Origin: Chloroflexota bacterium
GTDB taxonomy: Bacteria > Chloroflexota > Anaerolineae > Anaerolineales > VGOW01
NCBI GenBank assembly: GCA_016213135.1
Contig: JACRBQ010000141.1
Span: 1-33,908 of the forward strand
Reading direction: 5' to 3'
Length of the DNA: 33,908 nucleotides
The position numbers and the translations under genes are program-made. The notes beneath the pieces were generated by a model. The model was given only the letters and a program-made list of their open reading frames with translations. It did not search any database and was not told where the DNA came from. This document shows positions 23,586 to 30,100 of the stretch, in pieces. Numbering within the stretch: the first letter of the stretch is position 1; every line of letters starts with the position of its first letter.

Positions 23586-24530
23586 ACCATGGTCATGTCG
23601 GCGCGGCCCACGGTGGCAGGTGATTTGCGGTTGGCCTTTGGCGAGCGGTTGCGCGAGGGCGAACTGCTGAGCCGCCATACCTCGGCGCGCATTGGCGGCC
23701 CCGCCGACTTTTTTTTGACGGCGGACTCGGTGAGCGAGCTGGTCGACGCGGTGCGCGCGGCCAACCTGCACGCGCTCAAGCATTTCATTCTCGGCGCCGG
23801 ATCCAACATTTTGGTTTCGGACCGGGGCGTGCGCGGGCTGGTGGTGAAAAACCGGGCGGCGGCGGTGACGTTCGACGGGCGCGGCGACACGATTATCGCC
23901 CGCGCCGAATCGGGGGCCGGGCTGCCCACGCTGGCGCGGCAGTGTGTTTTGCGCGGGGCGGCAGGGCTGGAATGGGCAGCCACGGTGCCGGGAACGGTGG
24001 GCGGGGCAGTGGTGGGCAACGCGGGGGCGCATGGCTCCGATGTGGCCGCCCATTTGCGAGTGGCAACGATCTTGCAGGGAAACGGGGAGATACGCGATTG
24101 GTCGCCCGCCGAGTTGAAGCTGTCGTACCGAAAATCGGCCCTGAAAAACGGGGCGCGTGGCGCGGTGGTGCTGGCCGCCGAATTTGTGCTAACCCGGGGC
24201 GACCCGGCTGAACTGCAGCGCCGGGTGGATCATTTCATTTCCTATCGCAAACGCACCCAGCCGCCGGGGGCCAGCATCGGCTCCATGTTCCGCAACCCGC
24301 CAGGCGATTTTGCCGGGCGGCTGATTGAGGCGGCAGGATTGAAAGGGGCGCAGATGGGCCGGGCGGAGATATCGAGCGTGCATGGAAACTTTTTCGTGAA
24401 CCAGGGCCAGGCCACCGCGTGGGATGTGTATTCGCTCATTGCGCTGGCGCAGAACCGGGTGCGCGAGCAGTTTGGCGTGGAGCTGGAACTGGAGATTGAG
24501 CTGGTGGGCGATTGGGGTGGGCAGTGCTAG
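23580..24530 (+). CDS. murB: UDP-N-acetylenolpyruvoylglucosamine reductase MurB
   Basis: The 316-aa FAD enzyme reduces UDP-GlcNAc-enolpyruvate to UDP-MurNAc with NADPH. Motifs include LSRHTSARIGGPADFF, ILGAGSNILVSDRGVRGLVV, GAAGLEWAATVPGTVGGAVVGNAGAHG, LKLSYRKSAL and the catalytic loop PPGASIGSMFRNPPGDFAGRLIEAAGLKG, where the Ser of GSMF is the likely proton donor. It ends ELELEIELVGDWG with the conserved C-terminal Glu. The pattern fits the Bacillus-type (type II) enzyme. ATG codons at 23580, 23589 and 23595 are possible starts; the first directly abuts the murC stop inside the repeat island, so coupled re-initiation is likely. Confidence 0.95.
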   Translation: MLTMVMSARPTVAGDLRLAFGERLREGELLSRHTSARIGGPADFFLTADSVSELVDAVRAANLHALKHFILGAGSNILVSDRGVRGLVVKNRAAAVTFDGRGDTIIARAESGAGLPTLARQCVLRGAAGLEWAATVPGTVGGAVVGNAGAHGSDVAAHLRVATILQGNGEIRDWSPAELKLSYRKSALKNGARGAVVLAAEFVLTRGDPAELQRRVDHFISYRKRTQPPGASIGSMFRNPPGDFAGRLIEAAGLKGAQMGRAEISSVHGNFFVNQGQATAWDVYSLIALAQNRVREQFGVELELEIELVGDWGGQC

Positions 24531-24595
24531 AAGTCAGAAGTCAGAATACGGAAGTCAGAGGAGCTAATCTCAGTGATTTCAGTGTTCTCCGTGGT
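24530..24595. repeat. Heptamer and nonamer repeat island between murB and ddl
   Basis: Five 7-bp units (GAAGTCA, GAAGTCA, GAATACG, GAAGTCA, GAGGAGC; 24530-24564) are followed after a short gap by three 9-bp units (CTCAGTGAT, TTCAGTGTT, CTCCGTGGT; 24569-24595). It fills the 73-bp gap between murB and ddl and leaves only a weak ribosome site for the TTG start of ddl. Confidence 0.8.
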
Positions 24596-24603
24596 GATAA
24601 TAG

Positions 24604-25725
24604 TTGAGCAAAATTCGGGTCGGCCTCATCTTTGGCGGGCGCAGCGGCGAGCACGAGGTGTCGCTTCGTTCGGCGCGCTCGGTGCTGACGGCGATTAACA
24701 AGGACAAATACGAAGTGACGTTGATTGGCATTACCAAAGCGGGCCAGTGGATTGCCGGCAATGACCCCATGGCGGCGCTGCTGAGCGGCGCCGGCGACTC
24801 GAGCGCCAAAGCCGCACTGCTGGGCGAGCCGCAGCACCGGGCGCTCATGCAAATGAACGACCAGCCGGACGGGCGGGCGGTGACGCTGTCATCCATCACC
24901 GAACTGGATGTGGTGTTCCCGCTGTTGCACGGCACGTTCGGCGAGGATGGCACGGTGCAGGGGCTGCTGGAACTGGCGAATCTGCCCTACGTTGGGGCAG
25001 GGGTGCTAGGCTCGTCGGTGGGCATGGATAAGGCAGTGTTCAAGGCCGTTATGCAGGCGGTGGGCATACCGGTGGTGAAATCGGTGCTGGCGCTGCGGCG
25101 CGAGATTGAAGAGGATGCGAACGCGGTGGCGGCGCAGGCGGAGGCGCAATTCGGTTATCCCATGTTCACCAAACCGGCCAACCTTGGCTCGTCGGTGGGC
25201 ATCGTCAAAGCCCACAACCGCGCCGAGTTGTCCGGCGCCCTGCGCGAATCGGCGCGGTGGGATCGGCGCGTGCTGATTGAGGCGGGCATCAACGCCCGCG
25301 AGATCGAGGTGAGCGTGCTGGGCAACGACCATCCGATTGCCTCGGTGCCGGGCGAGATAGTGCCGAGCCGCGAATTTTATGATTACGAGGCGAAGTACGT
25401 CGACGACAATTCCGAGCTGTTGATCCCGGCGCCCATCGACGAGGCCACGGCGCGGCGGGCGCAGGCGCTGGCCGTTTCGGCTTTCCAAGCCATTGATGCT
25501 GCCGGCATGGCCCGCGTGGACTTTTTGCTGGACCGGGACAGCGGGCAGTTGTTTTTAAACGAGATCAATACCATACCGGGATTTACGGAGATCAGCATGT
25601 ACCCGAAGCTTTGGGCAGCCAGCGGCGTAGGCTACAGCGAACTCATCGATCGGCTCATTGAATTGGCGCTGGAACGGCAAGCCGAAAAAGAGCGAACCGA
25701 ACGGGTATACGAGGTGAAGCGATGA
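24604..25725 (+). CDS. ddl: D-alanine--D-alanine ligase
   Basis: The 373-aa ATP-grasp enzyme makes D-Ala-D-Ala, the substrate of MurF encoded upstream. Motifs are GLIFGGRSGEHEVSLRSA, FPLLHGTFGEDGTVQGLLE, YVGAGVLGSSVGMDK, FTKPANLGSSVGI, REIEVSVLG, FYDYEAKYVDDNSELLIPAP and LFLNEINTIPGFT. The YDYEAKY omega-loop agrees with a D-Ala-D-Ala rather than D-Ala-D-Lac enzyme. The start is TTG 24604, the only plausible start before the conserved first strand, and its Shine-Dalgarno is poor, perhaps displaced by the repeat island. The stop overlaps ftsQ as ATGA. Confidence 0.95.
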   Translation: MSKIRVGLIFGGRSGEHEVSLRSARSVLTAINKDKYEVTLIGITKAGQWIAGNDPMAALLSGAGDSSAKAALLGEPQHRALMQMNDQPDGRAVTLSSITELDVVFPLLHGTFGEDGTVQGLLELANLPYVGAGVLGSSVGMDKAVFKAVMQAVGIPVVKSVLALRREIEEDANAVAAQAEAQFGYPMFTKPANLGSSVGIVKAHNRAELSGALRESARWDRRVLIEAGINAREIEVSVLGNDHPIASVPGEIVPSREFYDYEAKYVDDNSELLIPAPIDEATARRAQALAVSAFQAIDAAGMARVDFLLDRDSGQLFLNEINTIPGFTEISMYPKLWAASGVGYSELIDRLIELALERQAEKERTERVYEVKR

Positions 25726-26669
25726 CGACCCTGCGCCGCCCCATATCCACCACTTCCGACCCGGCCACGCGGGCCGAGGCCGTGCGCGCGCGCCGCCGAC
25801 AGCAAACCCCCACCCGTCCGCCGAGCGCCTCGCGCACGGTGAAGCAACTCCGGTCGGCAGTGGAACAGGCCACGCCCATCGGCGTGCGCACACCCCGCCG
25901 CGCCGTGCGCCGCCCCTCGGGCTGGAACGCGGCCATGCCGCGTTCGGGGCGGTTGACGCGCACGGCGATTGCCCTGCCCCGGGTGGCCTTCAGTTGGCGC
26001 ATGGTGAGCCTGGCTATTGTGGTGTTGTTGGGCGGGCTGATGGCGCGCACCATGTCTTCGCCCAACTACTTCATCAACTCCATCAGCCTTTCCGGCGCGC
26101 AATACGTGCCGGGCGAGGACATATATCAAGCGGCGGGAGTTGATCACCTGAGCATCTTCTGGATTGATCCGGCGGTGATCAAGAAGAATATCGAGGCCCT
26201 GCCCGGACTCAAGTCGGCCTATGTGGAAGTCCATTGGCCGAACATTATCTATGTCGAAGTGAAGGAGAACCAGCCGGTGCTGGCCTGGTCGCAAGGCGGG
26301 CAGACGATGTGGGTGGATGCGGAGGGCATTGTGTTCCCGGCTCGCGGCACGGTGGATGGTCTGCTGCCCATCATGGTGGACGATGTGTCCACGGCGCTGA
26401 CGGCCGACGCCCGCATTCCTAAAGCGGCCATTGACGGCGCGCTGCAGCTCAAGCAACTGCGCCCGAACATCGAACTGCTGCATTACGACTCGGTCAGCGG
26501 ACTCTCGTATCAGGACGGGCGCAACTGGCGCGGCTACTTCGGAACCGGAACGGACATGGAAGTGAAATTGAAGGTCTACGAGACGCTGGTGGCCAACCTG
26601 CTCTCGCGAGGCATTCATCCGTCGATGATTAGCGTGACTGATAAGGACGCGCCGTACTACCGGCGATGA
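25722..26669 (+). CDS. ftsQ: Cell division protein FtsQ/DivIB
   Basis: The 315-aa protein has an unusually long, Arg- and Pro-rich cytoplasmic N-terminus (about residues 1-90), one membrane helix (about 93-108), and an extracytoplasmic POTRA domain beginning YFINSISLSGAQYVPGEDIYQAAGV. A beta domain (WPNIIYVEVKENQPVLAW, MWVDAEGIVFPA) follows. FtsQ recruits FtsL/FtsB and links early and late divisome proteins. It sits between ddl (ATGA overlap) and ftsA (3-bp gap), the usual place. The basic N-terminal region is longer than in E. coli and resembles that of Actinobacteria and Chloroflexota; its function is unknown. Confidence 0.92.
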   Translation: MTTLRRPISTTSDPATRAEAVRARRRQQTPTRPPSASRTVKQLRSAVEQATPIGVRTPRRAVRRPSGWNAAMPRSGRLTRTAIALPRVAFSWRMVSLAIVVLLGGLMARTMSSPNYFINSISLSGAQYVPGEDIYQAAGVDHLSIFWIDPAVIKKNIEALPGLKSAYVEVHWPNIIYVEVKENQPVLAWSQGGQTMWVDAEGIVFPARGTVDGLLPIMVDDVSTALTADARIPKAAIDGALQLKQLRPNIELLHYDSVSGLSYQDGRNWRGYFGTGTDMEVKLKVYETLVANLLSRGIHPSMISVTDKDAPYYRR

Positions 26670-26672
26670 GCC

Positions 26673-27920
26673 ATGGACGCACCTCTTCTAACTGCGATTG
26701 ACGTCGGCACCACCAAAATCTGCACCCTCGTCGCCGAGATGGTGAGCGAGACGGAATTTGAGATTCTGGGCGTGGGCCTGGAGCCGGCGCGCGGTATGCG
26801 CAAGGGTGTAGTGGTGAATGTGGACGAGGCGGGCGCGGCCATTCGCGAGTCGGTGGCCAAGGCCGAGCGCACGGCGGGGTTTGAGATCGGGCAGGCACTG
26901 GTCAGCCTCGCCGGGTCGCACATTGCCTCGGTGAACAGCCACGGGGTAGTGGGCATTTCCGGTCAGCGCGGCATCGAGCAAGAGGATATCGATCGCGCGC
27001 TGGATGCGGCGCAGGCCATTGCCATTCCCCACAATCGCGAGGTGCTGCACGTCATCCCGCGCGGGTTCACGGTGGACGGGCAGGAGGGGGTGCGCTCGCC
27101 GCTTGGGATGCACGGCTTCCGGCTGGAAGTGGAAGCGCACATCGTCACCGCGGCCACCTCCTCGGTGCAAAACCTGACCAAGTGCGTGGAAAGCGCCGGG
27201 GTGCAAGTGGAGTCGTACGTGCTCAACCCGCTGGCCTCCGCCGAAGTGGCCCTCACCGACACCGAGCGGGAAATGGGTTGCATTGTGTGCGACATCGGCG
27301 GCGGCACCACCGATCTGGCGATTTATATCGAAGGCAACGTATGGCACACCATGGTGCTGTCGGTGGGCGGCAATCACCTCACCAGCGACATTGCCCACGG
27401 CCTGCGGCTTCCGGCAGACCTGGCCGAGAAAATCAAGATCGAATACGGCAGCGCCCGGGCCAGGGACATCGATCCGTCGGAGTTGTTCTCGGTGACGCCC
27501 TTCGGCGAGGAGCAGCCGGTGCAGGTGGGCAAAGTGGACCTGGCGATGATCATCGAGGCGCGGGTGGACGAGATTTTCAACCTCGTGTTGCAAGAGATCA
27601 AACGCTCGGGCTACGATGGCTTGTTGCCGGCGGGCATCGTGCTCACGGGCGGCACGGCGCAACTGCGCGCCATCCGGTCGGTGGCCAGCGAGGTGTTGAA
27701 TCTGCCGGCCCGCGTAGCCGCCCCGGAGAATTTGCGCGGGCTGGTGGATTCGCTGCACGGGCCGCAATTTTCCACCAGCGTGGGGCTGCTCAAATGGGCG
27801 GCGCGCGAAACACTGGCGGCGGCGCGCGCCCCGCTGCCCGGCCGGCGCGGCAATCGTTCCAAAACGATGGACGACGGCATTACCAAAGTATCGGAATGGT
27901 TCCGGCGGCTGCTGCCCTAA
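26673..27920 (+). CDS. ftsA: Cell division protein FtsA
   Basis: The 415-aa actin-like ATPase anchors FtsZ filaments to the membrane. Phosphate-1 motif is AIDVGTTKICTLVAE, phosphate-2 is CDIGGGTTDLAIY and the adenosine motif is GIVLTGGTAQL; the SHMA/1C subdomain lies in between (SLAGSHIASVNSHGVVGI). The C-terminal amphipathic membrane-targeting helix is visible as VSEWFRRLLP, separated from the core by a basic linker. ATG 26673 is 3 bp after ftsQ with no obvious Shine-Dalgarno, so translation is probably coupled. ftsZ follows after 48 bp. Confidence 0.96.
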   Translation: MDAPLLTAIDVGTTKICTLVAEMVSETEFEILGVGLEPARGMRKGVVVNVDEAGAAIRESVAKAERTAGFEIGQALVSLAGSHIASVNSHGVVGISGQRGIEQEDIDRALDAAQAIAIPHNREVLHVIPRGFTVDGQEGVRSPLGMHGFRLEVEAHIVTAATSSVQNLTKCVESAGVQVESYVLNPLASAEVALTDTEREMGCIVCDIGGGTTDLAIYIEGNVWHTMVLSVGGNHLTSDIAHGLRLPADLAEKIKIEYGSARARDIDPSELFSVTPFGEEQPVQVGKVDLAMIIEARVDEIFNLVLQEIKRSGYDGLLPAGIVLTGGTAQLRAIRSVASEVLNLPARVAAPENLRGLVDSLHGPQFSTSVGLLKWAARETLAAARAPLPGRRGNRSKTMDDGITKVSEWFRRLLP

Positions 27921-27968
27921 CGCGCCGCCGAAGCAAGTAGTGAGCAAGGTTATGAGGAGGAGGGAATT

Positions 27969-29228
27969 ATGAACGGCTTTTCGCAATCGCCTTCACAGAC
28001 ATCGAATTCGCAAGGTGGATCGACAAACGGGGATGGAGCCCCTGTTCCCAACGATCAATCTCAGAGGAGGGATATCATGCAACCCAATTTGCAACTTGAC
28101 TCCCTGGCCCGCATCAAAGTCGTCGGCGTCGGCGGCGGCGGGTCGAACGCAGTCAACCGGATGATCGACGAAGGGCTGTCCGGCATTGATTTCGTGTCCA
28201 TCAACACCGACGCGCAGGCGCTCATGCTGTCCAATGCGCCGCGCCGGGTGCGCATTGGCGAAAAGCTGACGCGGGGCCTGGGCGCCGGCGGCAACCCCGA
28301 CAAGGGGGCCAAGGCCGCCGAAGAGTCGCAGGAAGAATTGTACGAAGTGCTGCGCGGCGCGGACATGGTTTTCATCACCGCGGGCATGGGCGGCGGCACC
28401 GGCACCGGCGCGGCGCCGGTGGTGGCGCAGATCGCCAAAGAGCTTGGCGCGCTGAGCATCGGCGTGGTCACACGGCCCTTCACCTTTGAAGGGGCCAAGC
28501 GCATCAATACCGCCGAGGCCGGCATTGCCAAACTCAAAGAGCAGGTGGACACGTTGATTGTGATCCCCAACGATCGCCTGCTGCAAATTGTGGACAAGCG
28601 GGCCTCGCTCAACGACGCGCTCCGCACGGCGGACGACGTGCTGCGGCAGGGCGTGCAGGGCATTTCGGAACTCATCACCGTGCCGGGGCTGATCAACCTC
28701 GACTTTGCCGACGTGCGCACCATCATGGCCGAGGGCGGGGCGGCGCTGATGGCAGTGGGCCGGGCCTCCGGTGAAGACCGGGCGCGGCTGGCTGCCGAAG
28801 CGGCCATCTCGTCCAACCTGCTGGATATTACGATTGACGGCGCGCGAGGCATCCTTTTCAACGTGACTGGCGGCCCCAACATGAGTCTGTTCGAGGTCAA
28901 TCAGGCGGCAGCCATCATCAAGGAAACGGCGCACCCCGATGTGAACCTCATCTTTGGCGCGGTCATCGACCCGAACATGGGCGACGATTTGCGGATTACG
29001 GTGATCGCCACCGGGTTCGAGCGCCAGGGCATGCCGCGACGCGCGGTGCAGAAGCCGCAATCGGCGCACACCTCGGTGGCGCGGCCGGCGTCGTACAACG
29101 CCGCCCCGGCGGCCCCGGCTTCCCAGTCGCACAGTCCGGCGCATGCCGACAAATCGGATGCCGGTTTTGCGCCGCGCGTGTACAACACGGAGGATCTGGA
29201 TATTCCGGCGTTCCTGCGCCGGCGGTAG
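27969..29228 (+). CDS. ftsZ: Cell division tubulin FtsZ
   Basis: The 419-aa GTPase polymerises into the Z ring. Motifs are [15 protein letters not shown], the tubulin signature [15 protein letters not shown], the T7 loop [14 protein letters not shown] and the C-terminal binding tail [15 protein letters not shown], which contacts FtsA and other partners through DIPAFLR. A 36-residue polar, Gly/Ser/Asn/Gln-rich segment precedes the GTPase domain. Two in-frame starts each have a strong Shine-Dalgarno: ATG 27969 (GAGGAGGAGGG upstream) and ATG 28077 (AGAGGAGGG upstream), giving forms of 419 or 383 aa. The linker before the tail is Ala/Pro/Ser-rich. ftsZ is the last gene of the cluster, followed by hairpins. 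Confidence 0.97.
   Translation: MNGFSQSPSQTSNSQGGSTNGDGAPVPNDQSQRRDIMQPNLQLDSLARIKVVGVGGGGSNAVNRMIDEGLSGIDFVSINTDAQALMLSNAPRRVRIGEKLTRGLGAGGNPDKGAKAAEESQEELYEVLRGADMVFITAGMGGGTGTGAAPVVAQIAKELGALSIGVVTRPFTFEGAKRINTAEAGIAKLKEQVDTLIVIPNDRLLQIVDKRASLNDALRTADDVLRQGVQGISELITVPGLINLDFADVRTIMAEGGAALMAVGRASGEDRARLAAEAAISSNLLDITIDGARGILFNVTGGPNMSLFEVNQAAAIIKETAHPDVNLIFGAVIDPNMGDDLRITVIATGFERQGMPRRAVQKPQSAHTSVARPASYNAAPAAPASQSHSPAHADKSDAGFAPRVYNTEDLDIPAFLRRR
28062..28079 (+). promoter_or_regulatory. Second Shine-Dalgarno and ATG inside ftsZ
   Basis: AGAGGAGGG ends 6 nt before ATG 28077, which is in frame with ATG 27969 and starts [17 protein letters not shown], the usual FtsZ beginning. Such a strong ribosome site inside a coding region is unlikely to be accidental, so a shorter FtsZ form is expected. 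Confidence 0.7.
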
Positions 29229-29244
29229 AGTTCGTCCCTTCTCT

Positions 29245-29312
29245 TTGGCCGACCCTCCTCCGGCCAATGCTCCCAACGAGGCAGCCTTAAGCCCTGGCTT
29301 TTGGCTGCCTCG
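29245..29312 (+). terminator. Hairpins after ftsZ, possible end of the dcw transcript
   Basis: TTGGCCG/CGGCCAA (29245-29251 with 29261-29267) is followed by a 10-bp stem CGAGGCAGCC/GGCTGCCTCG (29277-29286 with 29303-29312) that has an inner AAGCC/GGCTT stem. No T-run follows, so this is not a standard intrinsic terminator; it may protect or pause the transcript. The 339-bp gap to nrdR also holds a weaker GCCCTC/GAGGGC stem (29328-29350) and the nrdR promoter. Confidence 0.45.
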
Positions 29313-29456
29313 CTGCCGTGCAATAGCGCCCTCCCGCTCTTGGCGAGGGCAGTTCCGGAATTTGCGCTTCGGCAACGCGCTTTGCCATGGTTTGCCGGAT
29401 GCTTTCGCGCTCTCTTAAATTGTTGGCAGTTTTAAGCGAAACGGTACCCTGGGCTA

Positions 29457-29486
29457 TTGCGGAAAAAAATTTTCCCGTGCTATAAT
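29457..29486 (+). promoter_or_regulatory. Promoter of the nrdR-nrdJ unit
   Basis: TTGCGG (29457-29462) and a perfect TATAAT (29481-29486) are separated by 18 bp, with an A/T tract in the spacer. The start codon of nrdR is about 80 bp further on, leaving room for the NrdR boxes. Confidence 0.75.
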
Positions 29487-29498
29487 TCAATCCCTGCC

Positions 29499-29544
29499 GC
29501 GCCATATATTGGCTATTCAGTTGCAATGTGGCTATATCTGGCGT
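29499..29544 (+). promoter_or_regulatory. Pair of NrdR-box-like sites
   Basis: Two 16-mers, GCGCCATATATTGGCT (29499-29514) and TGGCTATATCTGGCGT (29529-29544), both contain the C-n-ATAT-n-T-n-G core of the NrdR box, 30 bp apart start to start. NrdR sites usually occur as pairs about three helical turns apart. They lie just downstream of the -10 element, where binding would block transcription. Confidence 0.65.
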
Positions 29545-29567
29545 GAAACAAGAGTTCTGGGGGAAAT

Positions 29568-30014
29568 ATGCGCTGCCCGTATTGCTCCAACGCAGACACC
29601 AAAGTAATCGATACAACCCACGATGCCCGGGGCGGTGTGCGCCGCCGCCGCGAGTGTTTGTCGTGCAAGGAGCGATTTACCACCTACGAACGCGCCCTCC
29701 TGGCCACGCCCATGATCATCAAGGGCGATGGCACGCGCGAGGAGTTCGACCGCGAGAAGCTGATTCGCGGCATACGGCTGTCGTGCGGCAAGCGCCCCGT
29801 GCCCGCCGCCGATATCGACCGGCTGGTGGGGCACATCGAAGCCACCCTGCAAACGATGGGCAAGCCCGAAGTGTCCAGCCGGGTGGTGGGCGATATGGTG
29901 ATCGACGGGCTGAAGGAACTTGATCACATTGCGTACATCCGCTATGCCATTGTGTATTTGGGGCTGGAGGACCTGCGCGCCGTCCGCGACGAAATAAACC
30001 GGCTGTTGGAATAG
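29568..30014 (+). CDS. nrdR: NrdR, repressor of ribonucleotide reductase genes
   Basis: The 148-aa protein has an N-terminal zinc ribbon (MRCPYCSNADTKVIDT... CLSCKERFTTYER) and an ATP-cone domain (about residues 48-135, with VIDGLKELDHIAYIRYAIVYLGLEDL). NrdR senses ATP/dATP through the cone and represses reductase genes when dATP is high. ATG 29568 follows GGGGGAA at good spacing. It is directly upstream of nrdJ and behind its own probable boxes, so feedback control of both genes is likely. The length is normal for the family. Confidence 0.97.
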   Translation: MRCPYCSNADTKVIDTTHDARGGVRRRRECLSCKERFTTYERALLATPMIIKGDGTREEFDREKLIRGIRLSCGKRPVPAADIDRLVGHIEATLQTMGKPEVSSRVVGDMVIDGLKELDHIAYIRYAIVYLGLEDLRAVRDEINRLLE

Positions 30015-30023
30015 TTGAACTGG

Positions 30024-30071
30024 CGGCCCGTTGCCAACGCATTGTGCGTTTGCCACGGGCCGAGTCTTTTG
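30024..30071 (+). promoter_or_regulatory. Strong hairpin between nrdR and nrdJ, possible attenuator
   Basis: CGGCCCGT (30024-30031) pairs with ACGGGCCG (30055-30062), and AACGCA/TGCGTT forms an inner stem with a TTG loop. A short T-rich stretch (AGTCTTTTG) follows. It could partly terminate transcription and set the nrdR:nrdJ ratio, or mark RNA processing. It does not resemble a cobalamin riboswitch. Confidence 0.55.
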
Positions 30072-30100
30072 TATATCCGCTAATTTTTGTGGAGGGGACC

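Noticed and set aside
30015-30100. Cobalamin riboswitch before nrdJ
   Set aside because: The gap is only 86 bp, holds a simple hairpin and lacks the conserved B12-box and multi-helix core.
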